Shown: positions 53,601 to 64,000 of the stretch, piece by piece | Layout of the letters: every line of letters begins with the position of its first letter | Numbering within the stretch: position 1 is the first letter of the stretch | DNA from: Isoetes taiwanensis | Lineage: Eukaryota > Streptophyta > Lycopodiopsida > Isoetales > Isoetaceae | Length of the DNA stretch: 64,000 bases | Reading direction: 5' to 3' | Assembly: GCA_021234155.1 (NCBI GenBank) | Contig: JAJEKV010000033.1 | Span: forward strand, 9,765,641-9,829,640 | Notes under the pieces: model-generated | Told to the model about the DNA's origin: nothing | What the model saw: only the letters and a program-made list of their open reading frames with translations | Database searches by the model: none | Program-made: the position numbers and the translations under genes

Positions 53601-55538
53601 AAACAAAGAACCCTCTTAAATTACAGGGTAATCAATTATTGCAGCAGAAGAAGAAAATAAGAGACAAAGAATTAAGGGACCATACCTTAAACCAAAAGGT
53701 TTGTTATCTGTTTGCTTCTACATGTTGGTGTCTAATTTGATACACAACCCGAAGGAATGAATTAGCTCTGCCATAAAACGAGGAAAACAAACATTATTCA
53801 TATGCATGTATAGACCCTGCACTGAGCTGTCATTCTAGTCCCTATTGTCTAGGGTGAATATATTAAAATTTTCCTTCTCGTATGTGACTGGAAGCAGAAG
53901 TCTACAGGAACGAAGGAGGATAACCCAAATAGTCAGCAAAAGGTGTGCTTGTATCTCATACTTAGCTAAAAGCTTTTTCAAATGCCATGTGCCCAGTAAA
54001 ACAGATTCTGATTTCAAATACAGGGGAATCAAATGGTGCAGCAGACTCAGTTGGAGACAATGGGGCCGAAGGAGGTGCCTTCGAAGGATAAAAAAAATGT
54101 ATGTCTTACACTGATAATGGAAACATAGCAGACTTAATTAGCATAAATTTGAGTATTCTGGAACCTTAATAATGAGGCTCAATTACAGCAGACTATCATT
54201 TTGGACTTAGTAGGACTTCTTTACAGGTCAATGAATTGACGAAGAAACTAGATACAGAAGCAGCACCCCTCCAGGAGAATGCTCTGAGTGAAACCCAGAA
54301 GGTATGGTCGGTCACATTTACTATGCTGACCTTTAAATGTCAACCGCGGTACACCCATAGGAAAAAGGGAAAAGAATTTCTTCTGGGCTTTGGAGCCTCA
54401 GAATGCCTGAGGAACTTAATCGTGATGTGTGATATTACTTATCGATTCTATATTACAGGAAAACCAACAGAACCGGAAAAGGAGTCTTGAAACTACAACA
54501 TCAAATGGAAATTCTGGTTTTAGCGTTGAATTTCCACATCAAATGGTATGTCTTAATTGAAATGGACTGGCTATATTTTTTCAATACCGAATGTAGCCTG
54601 TTTTTCAGGAAGCAAGAAGAGAGAAACGTGCAACATATGCCCGAAACTGGTATGCAAGGCTATCAGAGGAGAGAAAATCTGAATCAAGGAGGAAAAAAGC
54701 ATTATATGCCCGAGAATACAGAGCAAAAAGGTTGGGCCTATTTCCTGAGGGGGAAGAAGGAACCTTTGCAGAGCAACCTAGTGGAGTTGATGGCATGGCT
54801 TCAACTCCAGGAATGGGGAACACAGAGATGTTGAGAAGTGATGAAGAGGAAAGAAATGTTATTGATGGTAAAGCGGACAGAAACAGACATGCAAATGTTG
54901 CATTATCGCTAGAAAATGTAAGGGCCAGGTATTGTCAACGATGTTTTACAGAAATACTAGAAGAGCAGTCACAAGGGTATCAGACATGGCTCAGTATGCA
55001 ACAGCGATTGGCCATAATTAACCATGAAGGAAGTGCAGTACCTGCTAATACAATGGAGAATAGGGCAGGGAAAATAAACTATGCAGAAACTCCAGAACAG
55101 TTTTTTGCTTGTAATGCAGTTGTTGATGGTCGGCAGAGTATAAGGAATCAAGAGGCAAGTGCTGAAATAGCTAAGAACAACGAAAGAAAAAAGAAAAAGG
55201 CAAGAACGATGCATCTGGTTGAAATAGCTAAACAAAATGCAAGAGCAAAAGCCTGTCAAAAAGAGACTGAGCTTGCAAGAATAAAGGCAGAATCATGCAT
55301 CACAAAGACGGAAGCATGCATCACAAAGACGGAAGCAAAGACGGAAGCATGCATCACAAAGACAGAAGCATGTATCACAAAGGTGCAAGATAAATGCGTC
55401 AAAAAGACACAAGATAAATGCATCAAAAAGACGCAAGATAAATGCTTCACAAAGACATACACCACAAAATCGGAGATAGATGCAGGGCTTGCACTCATGC
55501 TTTTGAGTGAGGCATCTTTGAGACATTGTAATGACTAA
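50693..55538 (+). CDS. Candidate host gene with tandem phase-0 GNQ micro-exons
   Basis: Predicted exons: 50693-50782 (ATG; M-L-P-H-Q-G-Y-Y start, Gly/Tyr/Pro-rich), 51681-51740 (less sure), 52025-52078, 52175-52258, 52525-52593, 52766-52849, 52938-53021, 53118-53198, 53323-53385, 53627-53698, 53898-53942, 54024-54098, 54227-54301, 54459-54545 and 54609-55538. Every exon length is a multiple of three and every junction is phase 0. The frame stays open throughout, giving about 650 residues. Most micro-exons follow tta-CAG and begin G-N-Q-(L/M/P/S), often then Q-Q and later Q-T-M/T, and end in K before GT. One exon (52938) lacks an AG acceptor. The N-terminal two-thirds is therefore Gln/Asn/Lys-rich and probably disordered. 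The C-terminal exon is basic and helical, suggesting a nuclear or nucleic-acid-binding role, but I recognise no family. Further exons between 50783 and 51680 are possible (for example 51440-51496). Confidence 0.7.
54609..55538 (+). CDS. Terminal exon of the GNQ gene: basic region, coiled coil and short repeats
   Basis: The exon follows tttttcag and is open for 309 codons to TAA or TGA-type termination at 55538. It begins with an Arg/Lys/Tyr-rich basic region in which a Y-A-R-N-W-Y / Y-A-R-E-Y-R theme occurs twice (about residues 9-45), which could bind nucleic acid. An acidic patch follows, then a mixed region with C-Q-R-C. A Lys-rich helical stretch comes next (about residues 185-225). The tail consists of short tandem repeats: A-C-I-T-K-T-E (about four times) and D-K-C-(V/I/F)-K-K-T-Q (three times), giving regularly spaced cysteines. 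The last residues are an ordinary helix. No known DNA-binding family is matched with confidence. Confidence 0.75.
   Translation, partial: EARREKRATYARNWYARLSEERKSESRRKKALYAREYRAKRLGLFPEGEEGTFAEQPSGVDGMASTPGMGNTEMLRSDEEERNVIDGKADRNRHANVALSLENVRARYCQRCFTEILEEQSQGYQTWLSMQQRLAIINHEGSAVPANTMENRAGKINYAETPEQFFACNAVVDGRQSIRNQEASAEIAKNNERKKKKARTMHLVEIAKQNARAKACQKETELARIKAESCITKTEACITKTEAKTEACITKTEACITKVQDKCVKKTQDKCIKKTQDKCFTKTYTTKSEIDAGLALMLLSEASLRHCND
55296..55460 (+). repeat. In-frame short tandem repeats in the terminal exon
   Basis: A 21-bp-type unit (gcatgcatcacaaagacgga) is repeated about four times, then a 24-27-bp unit (caagataaatgc...aaaaagaca) three times. All changes preserve the reading frame, which supports selection for coding. 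The Cys-rich frames on the opposite strand are shadows of this repeat. Confidence 0.8.
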
Positions 55539-57632
55539 GAATTTGTTTTGTACATGTTAATTCTTATTATTTTTGTATCATAAGGCCTTCCTGCTCCTAT
55601 GGTGGCCAACAAGAGTCACGTTAATCCTTATAAATTAATCATGAGTTATCAGTCTTTACATTCGAAGGTGACAGTGATTCAATCGATAGCTTCCCTCATT
55701 CTGCTAATATTAATCCTGGATCTTGAGTTCCCAAGGATACAGGTTTTGACGTTGTAACAGTTGATGTTCAACAAAAGAATTGGTGCTGCTGCTGCATATG
55801 GCCTAAATTTATGCTGTCTCAAGATGGCAGATTCAATATATGCTATGACAACATTTCATAAATTCAAGGTACGATTTGACCTGAAAGTTCCACTGTACAT
55901 ATCTTTGCCTAAATGAAGACAAATTATTGAATGATTAGATTTTGCTGTGTCTTAAAACCAGAAGTGCGTATGAAAGGCAAATATGGAAGTCTTACCATTT
56001 TAGTTGGGCTTGCCCACCAATTAACACTTTTGTTGCTGCAGGATGATGGGGACAAATCCTACGATACAGTGTCTTCTTTTATAAGGATTTTGCCTACTGT
56101 CCTTTTGGATTTAAATTGGAAAAAACCCATTTAGAAAACCTCTTTAAAGCCCTTATGTTTAAGCTTATTCCACCAATGCATGAATGTTTACACTTTTCAC
56201 AAGATGCCCCTCTCTATGCAAGTACAATTTAGAGGCCCTTTATTCGGAGGTGGTCCCGTGATTTTGAAAAGCTTAAAACATGTGCATCTTTAGGAACCAA
56301 ATCTTAAGCGCATTTTATGGGTTCATCGTGAGGACGTTTCATTAGTTTGGGTAAGTAAATCTATATATCGACCGAATTTTTAAGCAACTTTAAGAATCAA
56401 AACTGTTGACTTATTGCAAGAAATTGATTTGTTATTGTCGGTAGAGACTTGGGCATGAAGCTAATATGTTAGCTTAAATGCTAGCTAGCAACAAGTAAAT
56501 TACAAACATAAGCTTTTGGACATGGAGGTGGAATACGATGTCAAGGTCCGTGATATTGAATTTCAGCGTGAGCACTTTACTATGCCATAGATCCATTGGC
56601 TTTCTTTTTGAGTAACAACATTTGGGTTCGTATTCCATTCGATATGTAACAACATTCAATTATAACTAGTTGCTAGATTTTGTCTAAATGAATGAAATAA
56701 CCAAAACTCTAACCTTGGTTAACTAATTTTTAGGGCATATTATCTCCTTCATTTGCTTAAAGAAACCTCTTATGGTAAGAGTGAGACCTTCAATCAACTA
56801 TATGTGGGTGATTTTTACATTGTCTCCTCTTATGGTAAGAGTGAGAGACCTTCAATCAATTGTGCATCTGTAGGTAATTTTAACATTGTCTCCATTGACA
56901 TCTTTTTTATTTTTTTGAAGTGGCTTTGGTTTCATGTGCCAAAAAAGCTTGTAAATGCTTTTTTGGAGTATTCTTGCAAATTTTGCACCGTCAGTTCAAA
57001 TTGCATTAATTCTTATTGTCCATTCTTCCTTGCATTTGGAGATGGTGGTCAACCACAATTGTCAAGGTTGAATCCTCCTATTTTCTTTTGCCATAAAGTC
57101 CTATTGAAGCTCCAAAAGACACGTTGAAGCTTTACGTATGTGGGCGAACCAAACTCCTTATAATCCCTATGACCACCTACACAGAATTGAGTGGCTTTGG
57201 CATTCCCCAAGGTGGCAATGAATATAAGACACTTTTATCACGCCAAATGTTTTAGAAGCGTTTACAACATTCAAACATGAGGCAGTGCACATGAAAAATT
57301 TGTGGATTTTAACATAAAAACGAAAGGAATGGCTATGGTTGCCTGATATCTTTGTACACTTCCCTAAACTTTCGAGCAGCTCCAATAAGAAGATCCTTTA
57401 CTCCAAGCATAAATGACCATACTGCATTGTAAAGCCCCTGTTACGTAGTCTAATGTCATATAGTCTTAAGCTAACAAGTAGTGCCTTATTCATTTTCCTA
57501 CCATTTGTCTTGTAAATGCTTTAGACATTCAATTCTAATGAATTTGAATTCGAGGAAGAGAGCACTAATATGCTTTTAACTGAAGAGATATTAGATGAAC
57601 TAGTTTATGATGCTGAATGTACATTTTGAAGG
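55539..57632. other. Non-coding DNA downstream of the host gene
   Basis: The first few hundred bases are AT-rich and probably include the 3' UTR. At 56766-56895 a ~64-bp unit beginning cctcttatggtaagagtgag is present twice in tandem. Weak LINE-like remnants may exist near 57100-57400 but are too decayed to support. No gene is seen. Confidence 0.5.
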
Positions 57633-57690
57633 TCTTCTAGACCCGATGGTCTCACATACGTAATAATAATATTTCATTTCATTTCCGTGT
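57633..57690 (+). mobile_element. LINE 3'-end fragment with stem-loop and TTTCA tail
   Basis: A very short LINE end, plus strand: agaccc-gatggtct forms the same AGACC/GGTCT stem as the larger elements. It is followed by tacgtaataataat and a tttcatttcatttcc tail. Only about 50 bp were copied, as happens in extreme 5' truncation. Confidence 0.45.
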
Positions 57691-57819
57691 CTTTAATATT
57701 CCTCCCCTCCTGTCCCTCCTTGCCTCCCTCCCAAAGGTCACAACCTTAATAATTAAGGTTGTGATCTACTAGACAAGAACTATCGCTCTTCTATAAGGAC
57801 AACCTAATGGAGATTTCTA

Positions 57820-58200
57820 CATCCTACAAGTACTTGGACCTTGTAGTAAAAAAAAAAACTTTTGATGGAATCGAACAGTAGAGCAGAGAGTCAATGGAGG
57901 GCTTGAAGCCTTTTTTGCCATGCAAAGAAAATGCCTCAAAGCCAACATATAGACATTCAACCAACATATGAGTTTGATGTTTGGGGGCATGCCTAAATTG
58001 TGACAGAAAATTGGGAAGGTTCATAAGAAATTTCTATACGCAGAATTTGGTGTCAGATGCAAACTCCATATGAAATGATGTTGACTGAATGCATCATGCT
58101 ACCCCTTGAATAATTACAAAAAAACTCGAGCTGCTCATTTAAGCTCTAAATGGCGTGGGAGATCGTAGCTGCAATTTGTTCCATCTTAAGAAAATTGCAA
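57820..58200 (+). pseudogene. Relic LINE thumb fragment
   Basis: Plus-strand frames read A-M-Q-R-K-C-L-K-A-N-I, then M-F-G-G-M-P-K-L, then F-L-Y-A-E-F-G-V-R-C. The last matches the relic LINE at 49255-49330 (F-L-I-S-E-F-G-I-K-I) in position and context. Stops and frameshifts are frequent. The minus-strand frame over this segment is a shadow. Confidence 0.5.
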
Positions 58201-60169
58201 GTGTGATTTTCATTGATAGATTCTATTATATCGATACAAGTTCTGCAATTAGGGTTTATGATTTCATGTTTAAGGGGATATGTCTCATGTATCATGTTCA
58301 ATTAGATAATTAAGCATAACACTAACAAAAACTGATACCAAGAGGTATCTAGAAACAACTGAAATATAATCTGGGAGCCTATACGAGCTAAAAACTAGGT
58401 AATTGACATAAACATGCCCTAAACAAGTTCTTGAGAAGAATGACAACATCTCCAACAAAGTTCACACAAGAATTAATCAGGCATTGAAAGCTTTCTAAAG
58501 AGATCTAAGTATAAAACAAGAAGCATTTGATGAGACTTGGACTCACTTCTGAATGGCTTCTTGAATGGAATAGTGCCCTCGGATTGCCTATAGACCTTAA
58601 TTTTGAAAGCAGTGGAGAGCTTGTCGTGATAATTGAATTGCGCCTTCTGAACCTTGTAGAGTGCCAAGAATCAAGGAAGGAGCACTTATGATAATCTGAG
58701 AAGCCCCTAGAAACAATGTGACGAGCGTCTGCTTGAACAATCTCTACAATCAGCAGGTGAAAATAACAAAATAAGAATGGACATTCAGATGCGATGTTCA
58801 AATTTTGCATGAAGCAAGTTTGAAAGTATGTCAGTGTCTCAACTACCTTGAGATTTGTCCAATACAATATTGCATGGGCAAATATTTGAATTTGGTTCAT
58901 GATGCCAAATTTAATTTTTGGGCGTATCACGTACTATCGCCCAAAACGGCCAACTTCTTTTTTTGGAAAGTCACTGAAAATCCCCTCCCCCCATCCCCCC
59001 CCTCTTTGGGCCGTATTTAAATATGCATAGTTTTTTATTGTCTTATGTTAGTACGTTTGCGCGGGCAGTTGTTTAGAGTTTCTTCCGCCTTCGTTCATAG
59101 TCGCAAAGATTGCAGGCGCGATGTTTGTAAGCTCAAACACTTGGCTTATAATAATATTGTTTTTCTACCCGTTGTATAGGAAGCCTGACAGACATAACAT
59201 CATCAAGTAATACAAAGGAACGAGAGGCAGACATAGGGTGGGAAGTGTTTGTTCTTGTACGACAGTGCGCCATAGAAAATATGAATCAGAGTTTAAATGC
59301 ACCCAGAGATCTGATGCACGTGGCGGATTCGAGATTTTTTCTCGTCTCAATATTTACGGAACCGTCAAGGAGACTGTAGGACAAGACGCATCTTCTCTTT
59401 AACATCTTATTAGCATGTTCCACAGTGGATCATCATCATTGACAAGGTATCCAACATATGTAGTGATGAATGTCAAATACTATCCAAACTATATCAAATT
59501 GACCTAACTACAGTTAAATTACCACAACTTATTTGCTATTTTTGCCGTCTTCCTAAGATGGTCTGTGTGGAGTTAATAACAACGACTGTTAACATTTTTT
59601 GGAGAAGTTAAGATAATGTCATGTTTTATATCGCTACTTCTCTGTTTTATTTTTTATTGTCTCTCCTTTTTATGATGCTTCCAAGGATCACCAATGCGAT
59701 CCTTAAAAAATGTGGCTTACTTGTTTTTATCATGTTAGATGTTAGATGCGTAATTTTGTGTATAGTGCTTGGAAGGATTGCATCTGCGATTTTCCCAAGG
59801 CTTTCCCAAGGCTTTATTACTCGTAATGTCCATATGAGTTGCCATTAATTTGGCTTAGATGAAGATGGGTCGACAACAAATGGAGAGGATGGAAATTGAA
59901 GCAGTTGTCGATCCCGATGCTAATCATGATGTTGTTAGGGAATCTTCTCCATAAAATGTCTTGTGTAATTTACTATATGTAACGTTCAAAGTGCAATACA
60001 AAATCATTTAACCTTGGATCACAATTTATGCTATGATTCTTAAGTATAGAATGCTTTCAACCATGCTTTGCTCACTGTATCACATATTTTGGTACTAAGC
60101 ATGCAACTTTGTTCAGTTTAGTCATTATTTGATTTTTTTTTGTTCAAAAAAGCCGCATTGATGATCTTC
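58201..60169. other. Non-coding DNA, no supported gene
   Basis: There are only short frames. A 7-bp inverted repeat (aaggatc/gatcctt) lies at 59683-59704, and cccaaggcttt is doubled near 59795-59815. The hydrophobic frame at 59621-59848 reflects T-rich DNA. I see no gene. Confidence 0.5.
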
Positions 60170-60179
60170 TTCATCTTCT

Positions 60180-61000
60180 GAGGTGGAAAACCAATAGAAA
60201 GTGATCTGCTTCCAGACAGTCTTGTATACTAAAATCCACTATCCTTCCTGTCACATGGTCTGTTGCAAGAAGATAATCCACCACATTAGATCCCCTACTT
60301 TGGGGCCCTCTAGATGTGACTCTACCTGATAGCGGATATTTAGATGTAACATCGCCAAATCTACCCGCACAAATTTAATAAATGGTTGCCTTGTGGTGTA
60401 ACATATTCATAGTCATCCTCTATTTTTCATGCCCGACCTGCCATTTGTATTTCATTGTTATTCAAAGTATCCAACCAGATGGCATCCTTTGATGTACACA
60501 AAATATTTGTTTGTCTAGGACTCCTCTTCCGTTAAAATCTCCTACTAATACAACTTCCCCTAAAGCCATTAGCTCTAATGTTTGTTGCTCCAGGTAATAA
60601 ACAATCTTCTGCTCACTTGGTTGTATACTGGAGAGCCACGAGGTGGAAAATAACATCTCCCTATGAATAATTTACAATCTGTATCGCAATTTCAATCCAA
60701 ACTGTTTGTTGTGATTTAAATTTATCTATCGCTCTATTGGTCTCCGCGGACGATAAAAACAATTCTATTCTATTCTATTCTAAGGCAATGTTCAAATTCC
60801 TTACTATAAATCTTTGAATCTCCTATATACAACTTTCTTCATGCTTATGCGTTTCCAAAAAAAAAGACAACATCCCAATTTTTAAGATCTGCTGCAATTG
60901 ATCCAGCCTTTAAAGCATCTAGTCCATTTCTATTCCAAGAACAGCCTCCACTATTACCTTATTGCCTCTCCAAAATGCTTTCTTTCTTTCCTGTCTTGCA
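60180..61000 (-). pseudogene. LINE endonuclease remnant, interrupted
   Basis: The N-terminus near 60900-60960 gives S-W-N-R-N-G-L-D. The middle part (60462-60656) gives G-D-F-N-G-R. The C-terminal part near 60180-60330 gives N-V-V-D-Y-L-L-A and A-D-H-F. These are the expected endonuclease motifs in order, each in a different frame. Confidence 0.6.
60661..60785 (+). mobile_element. Nested LINE 3' end with (TTCTA)n tail, plus strand
   Basis: The plus strand reads attggtctccgcggacgataa, coding I-G-L-R-G-R-stop, which is the same C-terminus as the LINE at 37364. It is followed after about six bases by ttctattctattctattcta (60763-60782). It lies inside the endonuclease of an oppositely oriented LINE, so it is a secondary insertion. 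Confidence 0.65.
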
Positions 61001-61099
61001 TCTTTCATTTTTTGTACCTCTTCCTTGAAATTGCATTTTTGTTAAGTCTTCATTAACGCAGATGTGTTTCCCTTTCAAAAATTCCCTGCTCCTCATAAC

Positions 61100-61986
61100 C
61101 TATAATTTCCCCTCTTTATTTACTGCTCTAACCACAATATTTCTTGTTCCATTGTCCCTTTTTCGAACACGAAAAGCTTCTTGGGCTATTTGTGGGTGTA
61201 CTTGTAAGCTTTGAGCAAAGAAATTCCTGACTGTTTCAAGAGTGTTCTCTCTATCTTCTTCAGGCAATCCTGTCATTTTCACATCAAAAGGCCTTTTATT
61301 GCCTTTTCTTCTGTTGATCCATCAAGTAATCCATGTTGTCATTTAGCTGCTTTAACAAGATCCACATCAACCACTACCAAGACTGCATTCTCTATTTTCA
61401 AACTACTTATCTCTGCTCTAATCTGTTGGTTTTTAGCCTGGAGATTGGATAAAGATGTATTGACAAAGAGAAGCATATCAGCCATACCTTGTAGGAGATT
61501 GACAGTTGCAGTCTTCCTTGCCCTTGGCTGCCCATTTTGCTCCATCATCTTAATCGTTACCTTCCTAGCTTCTACCATTTCATTCATCATCATCTATCTG
61601 GCAGCCACCATTTCGCTCACATCAGAACTGGAATCAATGCATGCCCTTGCATCATATGGTTTCCTGCCTTGTTTTTGACAGACATTCAAATGATTATGGA
61701 GCCTTGTCATACCCATTGCCTTGCCTTTACTGTCATATGTATCAGATTTTGGGAATGAATCCTTATGATCAGAAAATTTGTCTGCCCCTAAATCGACATC
61801 GGCCAAATTCGTAGCAGTTTTCTCTCGACTTTTTTTAGCCCGGTCACCTGGATCAGATTTTGGAGATAAATCCTCTTGATCGGAATCCACCCCTAAATTG
61901 GCATGTGCCAGGTTGATAGCAGCAAACTTTTTCTCGCAATTGTTCCTTTGTGTGTTCGCCCTAGTGGCTTTCTGAACATGCGCCAT
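61100..61986 (-). pseudogene. LINE ORF1 (coiled coil and RNA-binding-like), broken
   Basis: ATG at 61986 (M-A-H-V-Q-K-A). The N-terminal part contains two diverged internal repeats of an L-x-x-D-x-x-D-H/E-x-S-P-K-S-D theme. The next frame (61339-61593) is a coiled coil with L-S-N-L-Q-A-K-N-Q-Q-I. A third (61100-61282) reads M-T-G-L-P-E-E-D-R-E-N and V-R-K-R-D-N-G-T-R-N-I-V-V, like the RNA-binding domain of L1-type ORF1 proteins. Confidence 0.65.
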
Positions 61987-62009
61987 CGCCAAAGGAGGGA
62001 GGGAGAGAA

Positions 62010-62075
62010 AGATATGAAATGAAATGTAATGAAAAACAATTGTATTATTACGTCCGTAAGACGTCCAAACCAGTC
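62010..62075 (-). mobile_element. Possible LINE 3'-end fragment
   Basis: On the minus strand gtcttacggacgtaataatac is followed by a degenerate cattacatttcatttcat tail, similar to the ends at 57633 and 37364. The stem-loop is not as clear as in the others, so this is tentative. Confidence 0.35.
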
Positions 62076-62201
62076 ATCATCAATTATATGCGTCGTCAAG
62101 TAATAATGCATTAACCCCCTACCGCTTCCTCGTCCATCTGTCCAGCTAAATCTAAATTTTGTCCAGCCCCTAGTAAATAAACAATAGTAGCTTTTTGGCA
62201 A

Positions 62202-63858
62202 AATTTGAAACTAGTCTTACATGAACCATTTTGAATTGTCCGACTATTTCCTAAAGAACAATAACTGCCACTTAAATGGATGATGACTGCTACTAATATT
62301 GGTTAAAACATTAAATGTAGAATTGCAAATCTTGGTTTAGGTAACCAAGGATGATATGCCCTTGAAAAAGCTGAAGAGGTAGATCCATGCCCACACATTC
62401 TTTGCAACAATCTGAATTACTTTATAGAAAATGTGGAAACTTAACAAAAAACTTCTTTGATGGGATTTGTGGCCATCTCAATCTTCGCAGCTTCTCCAGT
62501 CTGGCCTTGTTTTCGAAGTCTGCAAACACTAGGATGTATGCTGGGTAGTTATTTTTTAGAAAATAAAAAAATTATCCGTGACCTCCATCTCCGTGGCTCC
62601 GTGCCCATTTTTGGCCGAATTTCTAATTTCCCTGGCCTTAGATTTGTAAGACTAGAGATTTGTAAGACTAGAGATCTGATGGTGCAAAAGAAGCCACATC
62701 AGATTTTGATGAGATGGAAATTACACGTGGATAGGCTAAAATTTGAGGAAAGGCTGTAGGAAAAGTAGGGCTGGTGTGCTGAAAAAAAAAGAAAGACTGA
62801 ACCTATTAATGAAGAAAGAGGCACTCAGTGGAAGAAGAAGTCGTTTTTCTTGGATAGAAACATGGTGTCAAAAGCCACCAATCTCCGCCATACCATCATC
62901 ATAGTGCTCTTCTTTGATTAGAAGTGGATGCCCTCCGATGCAAACCAGAAATAAAAACTGGCATACTTTAAAAGGTAACCAAGGTCGTTTGAAGAAGGAT
63001 AACTAAGCAACTTCGAGTTTATATCACCAAAACCACACTCTTTTTTTCAATATGCAATCAAATTAAGAAAATTAAATGCAGAACCATAAGACAAGACATT
63101 CTTCATTGACAACTAGGACGCCTGTCATGTGAACCAGTTTAATTTTGCACTGGTTCTTCAACAAGGATCAACAAATTCCGTCCTCGCTGCTTTTTTAGTG
63201 CCTCAGTACTAAAAGTTTTAAAAGCTTGAACATTGTAAAAAGTTCAATGCTTAAAGCCTGTCGAAAACTCAGCATGAATATGACAGCATACATACAATTT
63301 ACCTGAACTAGAGAAACCAGCAGAAAGTACAAAATGTTCAATGAAAAATTTCATACCCGAAAAACTGGTTAAAGTCTAAACCTAACAGAATAGAGAGCTG
63401 ACCTCTATGAACACTAAATACTGGGTAAACCCTAAACCTAACAGACCTAAAATCTTCACTCAGATCTAGATAATATATCAGCTCATCAAGGTTCAGAGGA
63501 TTGACAGATTCAAGTAATCATCATAGCGAAGATCCAGAAAACAGTATGGGCAATGGTTCACTCAGTGCTTCTTAGAGGGTTGTGCCCACATATGGAAATC
63601 CATCAGGTCACAGTTATATCATCATTGTGAACCACTAAAATCCCAAATTTTCAGTAAACTAAAACAGGAAACAAAAATAGGCTTCGGTTATGCTGGCATC
63701 AGATAGGAGCGAAAGACAAGTAAGCAGAGTAATCAGAGCATAAAATGCTCATATGAACTATGCAAATCATCACTGCCAACAATGTCCGACGCGTTTATCA
63801 ACAATCAATCAATAACCTCAGCTTAATATATCCACAAATTTCTGCAAGAACTAGCTTA
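62202..63858. other. Non-coding DNA, no supported gene
   Basis: There are only short frames. An 18-bp unit (agatttgtaagactag) is doubled at 62641-62676. The plant telo-box core aaaccctaa is at about 63427-63437, within a doubled ctaaacctaacag theme; such boxes are common in promoters and 5' UTRs of growth-related genes. Confidence 0.45.
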
Positions 63859-64000
63859 CCTCCTGAAAAGAGTGGTCTCAGATATCCAAGGAAGATTAAA
63901 CCGCATCAGCACTCAAGCCTTGCAAGGCGAGAACTCTCGGGCGGCCACTGCGAATGTTTGAGAAACAAGCCTTAAGATTATCATCATAGACCGCAGATGA
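63859..64000 (-). other. Possible first exon (5' UTR) and splice donor, minus strand
   Basis: On the minus strand ttcaggag|gtaagcta at about 63851-63865 is a strong splice donor. The 140 bp upstream of it are GC-richer than the surroundings, without a long frame, as expected for a 5' UTR exon. The telo-box further along the same strand would fall in its first intron. No downstream coding exon was identified in the window. Confidence 0.3.

Larger units (their letters stand above)
60170..61992 (-). mobile_element. LINE fragment (ORF1 plus endonuclease), minus strand
   Basis: This 5' part of a LINE keeps ORF1 and most of the endonuclease and then stops before reverse transcriptase. It is split at about 60661-60785 by the 3' end of another LINE in the opposite orientation. 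No tail is seen on its left end, so the missing 3' half was lost by deletion or lies outside the homology I can read. Confidence 0.65.

Noticed and set aside
55256-55526. Cysteine-rich minus-strand frames opposite the GNQ terminal exon
   Set aside because: Shadows of the in-frame repeat coding on the plus strand, where the exon frame is open for 309 codons.
59621-59848. Small membrane protein
   Set aside because: Hydrophobic residues follow from T-rich DNA; no start context, homology or neighbouring gene.

Overview
This is eukaryotic nuclear DNA from a large, repeat-rich land-plant genome. A fern or another early-diverging vascular plant fits best, but the window cannot prove it. The evidence is a Tat-like Ty3/gypsy element with a tRNA-Arg-type primer site, a gag-only Ty1/copia derivative, several LINE families, a PLS-type pentatricopeptide (PPR) fragment, T-rich GT-AG introns and a plant telo-box. 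No prokaryotic, organellar, rRNA or intact tRNA gene was seen. Most of the window is dead transposable elements. One good candidate host gene is present.

Layout. 1-3.1 kb: non-coding, with small tandem repeats. 3.13-4.89 kb: 5'-truncated L1-type LINE with a poly(A) tail. 4.89-13.66 kb: 2.7 tandem copies of a ~3.2-3.3 kb non-coding macrosatellite, whose copies differ almost only at CAG/CTG sites. 13.67-21.25 kb: tRNA-like/SINE-like sequence, then a Ty3/gypsy element (14.1-21.17 kb) with an extra RNase H upstream of reverse transcriptase, interrupted at 18.22-19.91 kb by a young 1.69 kb gag-only LTR element on the minus strand. 21.7-23.15 kb: unidentified minus-strand coding remnant. 23.44-28.14 kb: nearly full-length decayed LINE, minus strand. 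28.1-37.3 kb: T-rich, intron-like non-coding DNA with a duplicated 144-bp module, a probable Helitron 3' end at 36.16 kb and a small signal-peptide ORF. 37.34-42.75 kb: GC-rich LINE, minus strand, with tandem monomers in its 5' UTR. 43.97-45.17 kb: truncated LINE of a related family, abutting a PPR pseudogene fragment. 45.5-50.3 kb: degenerate DNA with a relic LINE. 50.69-55.54 kb: the host gene. 55.5-64 kb: non-coding DNA with relic LINE pieces.

The candidate host gene is the most interesting locus. It has about 15 exons that all begin and end in phase 0. Most of them are 45-87 bp micro-exons that follow a TTACAG-like acceptor and encode a peptide beginning G-N-Q. They look like a tandemly amplified exon cassette spliced onto a 309-residue basic, coiled-coil-like C-terminal exon. 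I recognise no named family.

Two cross-cutting observations matter to a user. First, part of the assembly (at least 4.9-13.7 kb, probably also 37-42.5 kb) appears to carry systematic errors at CWG trinucleotides, which would create false frameshifts. Second, two LINEs here end their ORF2 within a stem-loop, almost directly on a simple-sequence tail.
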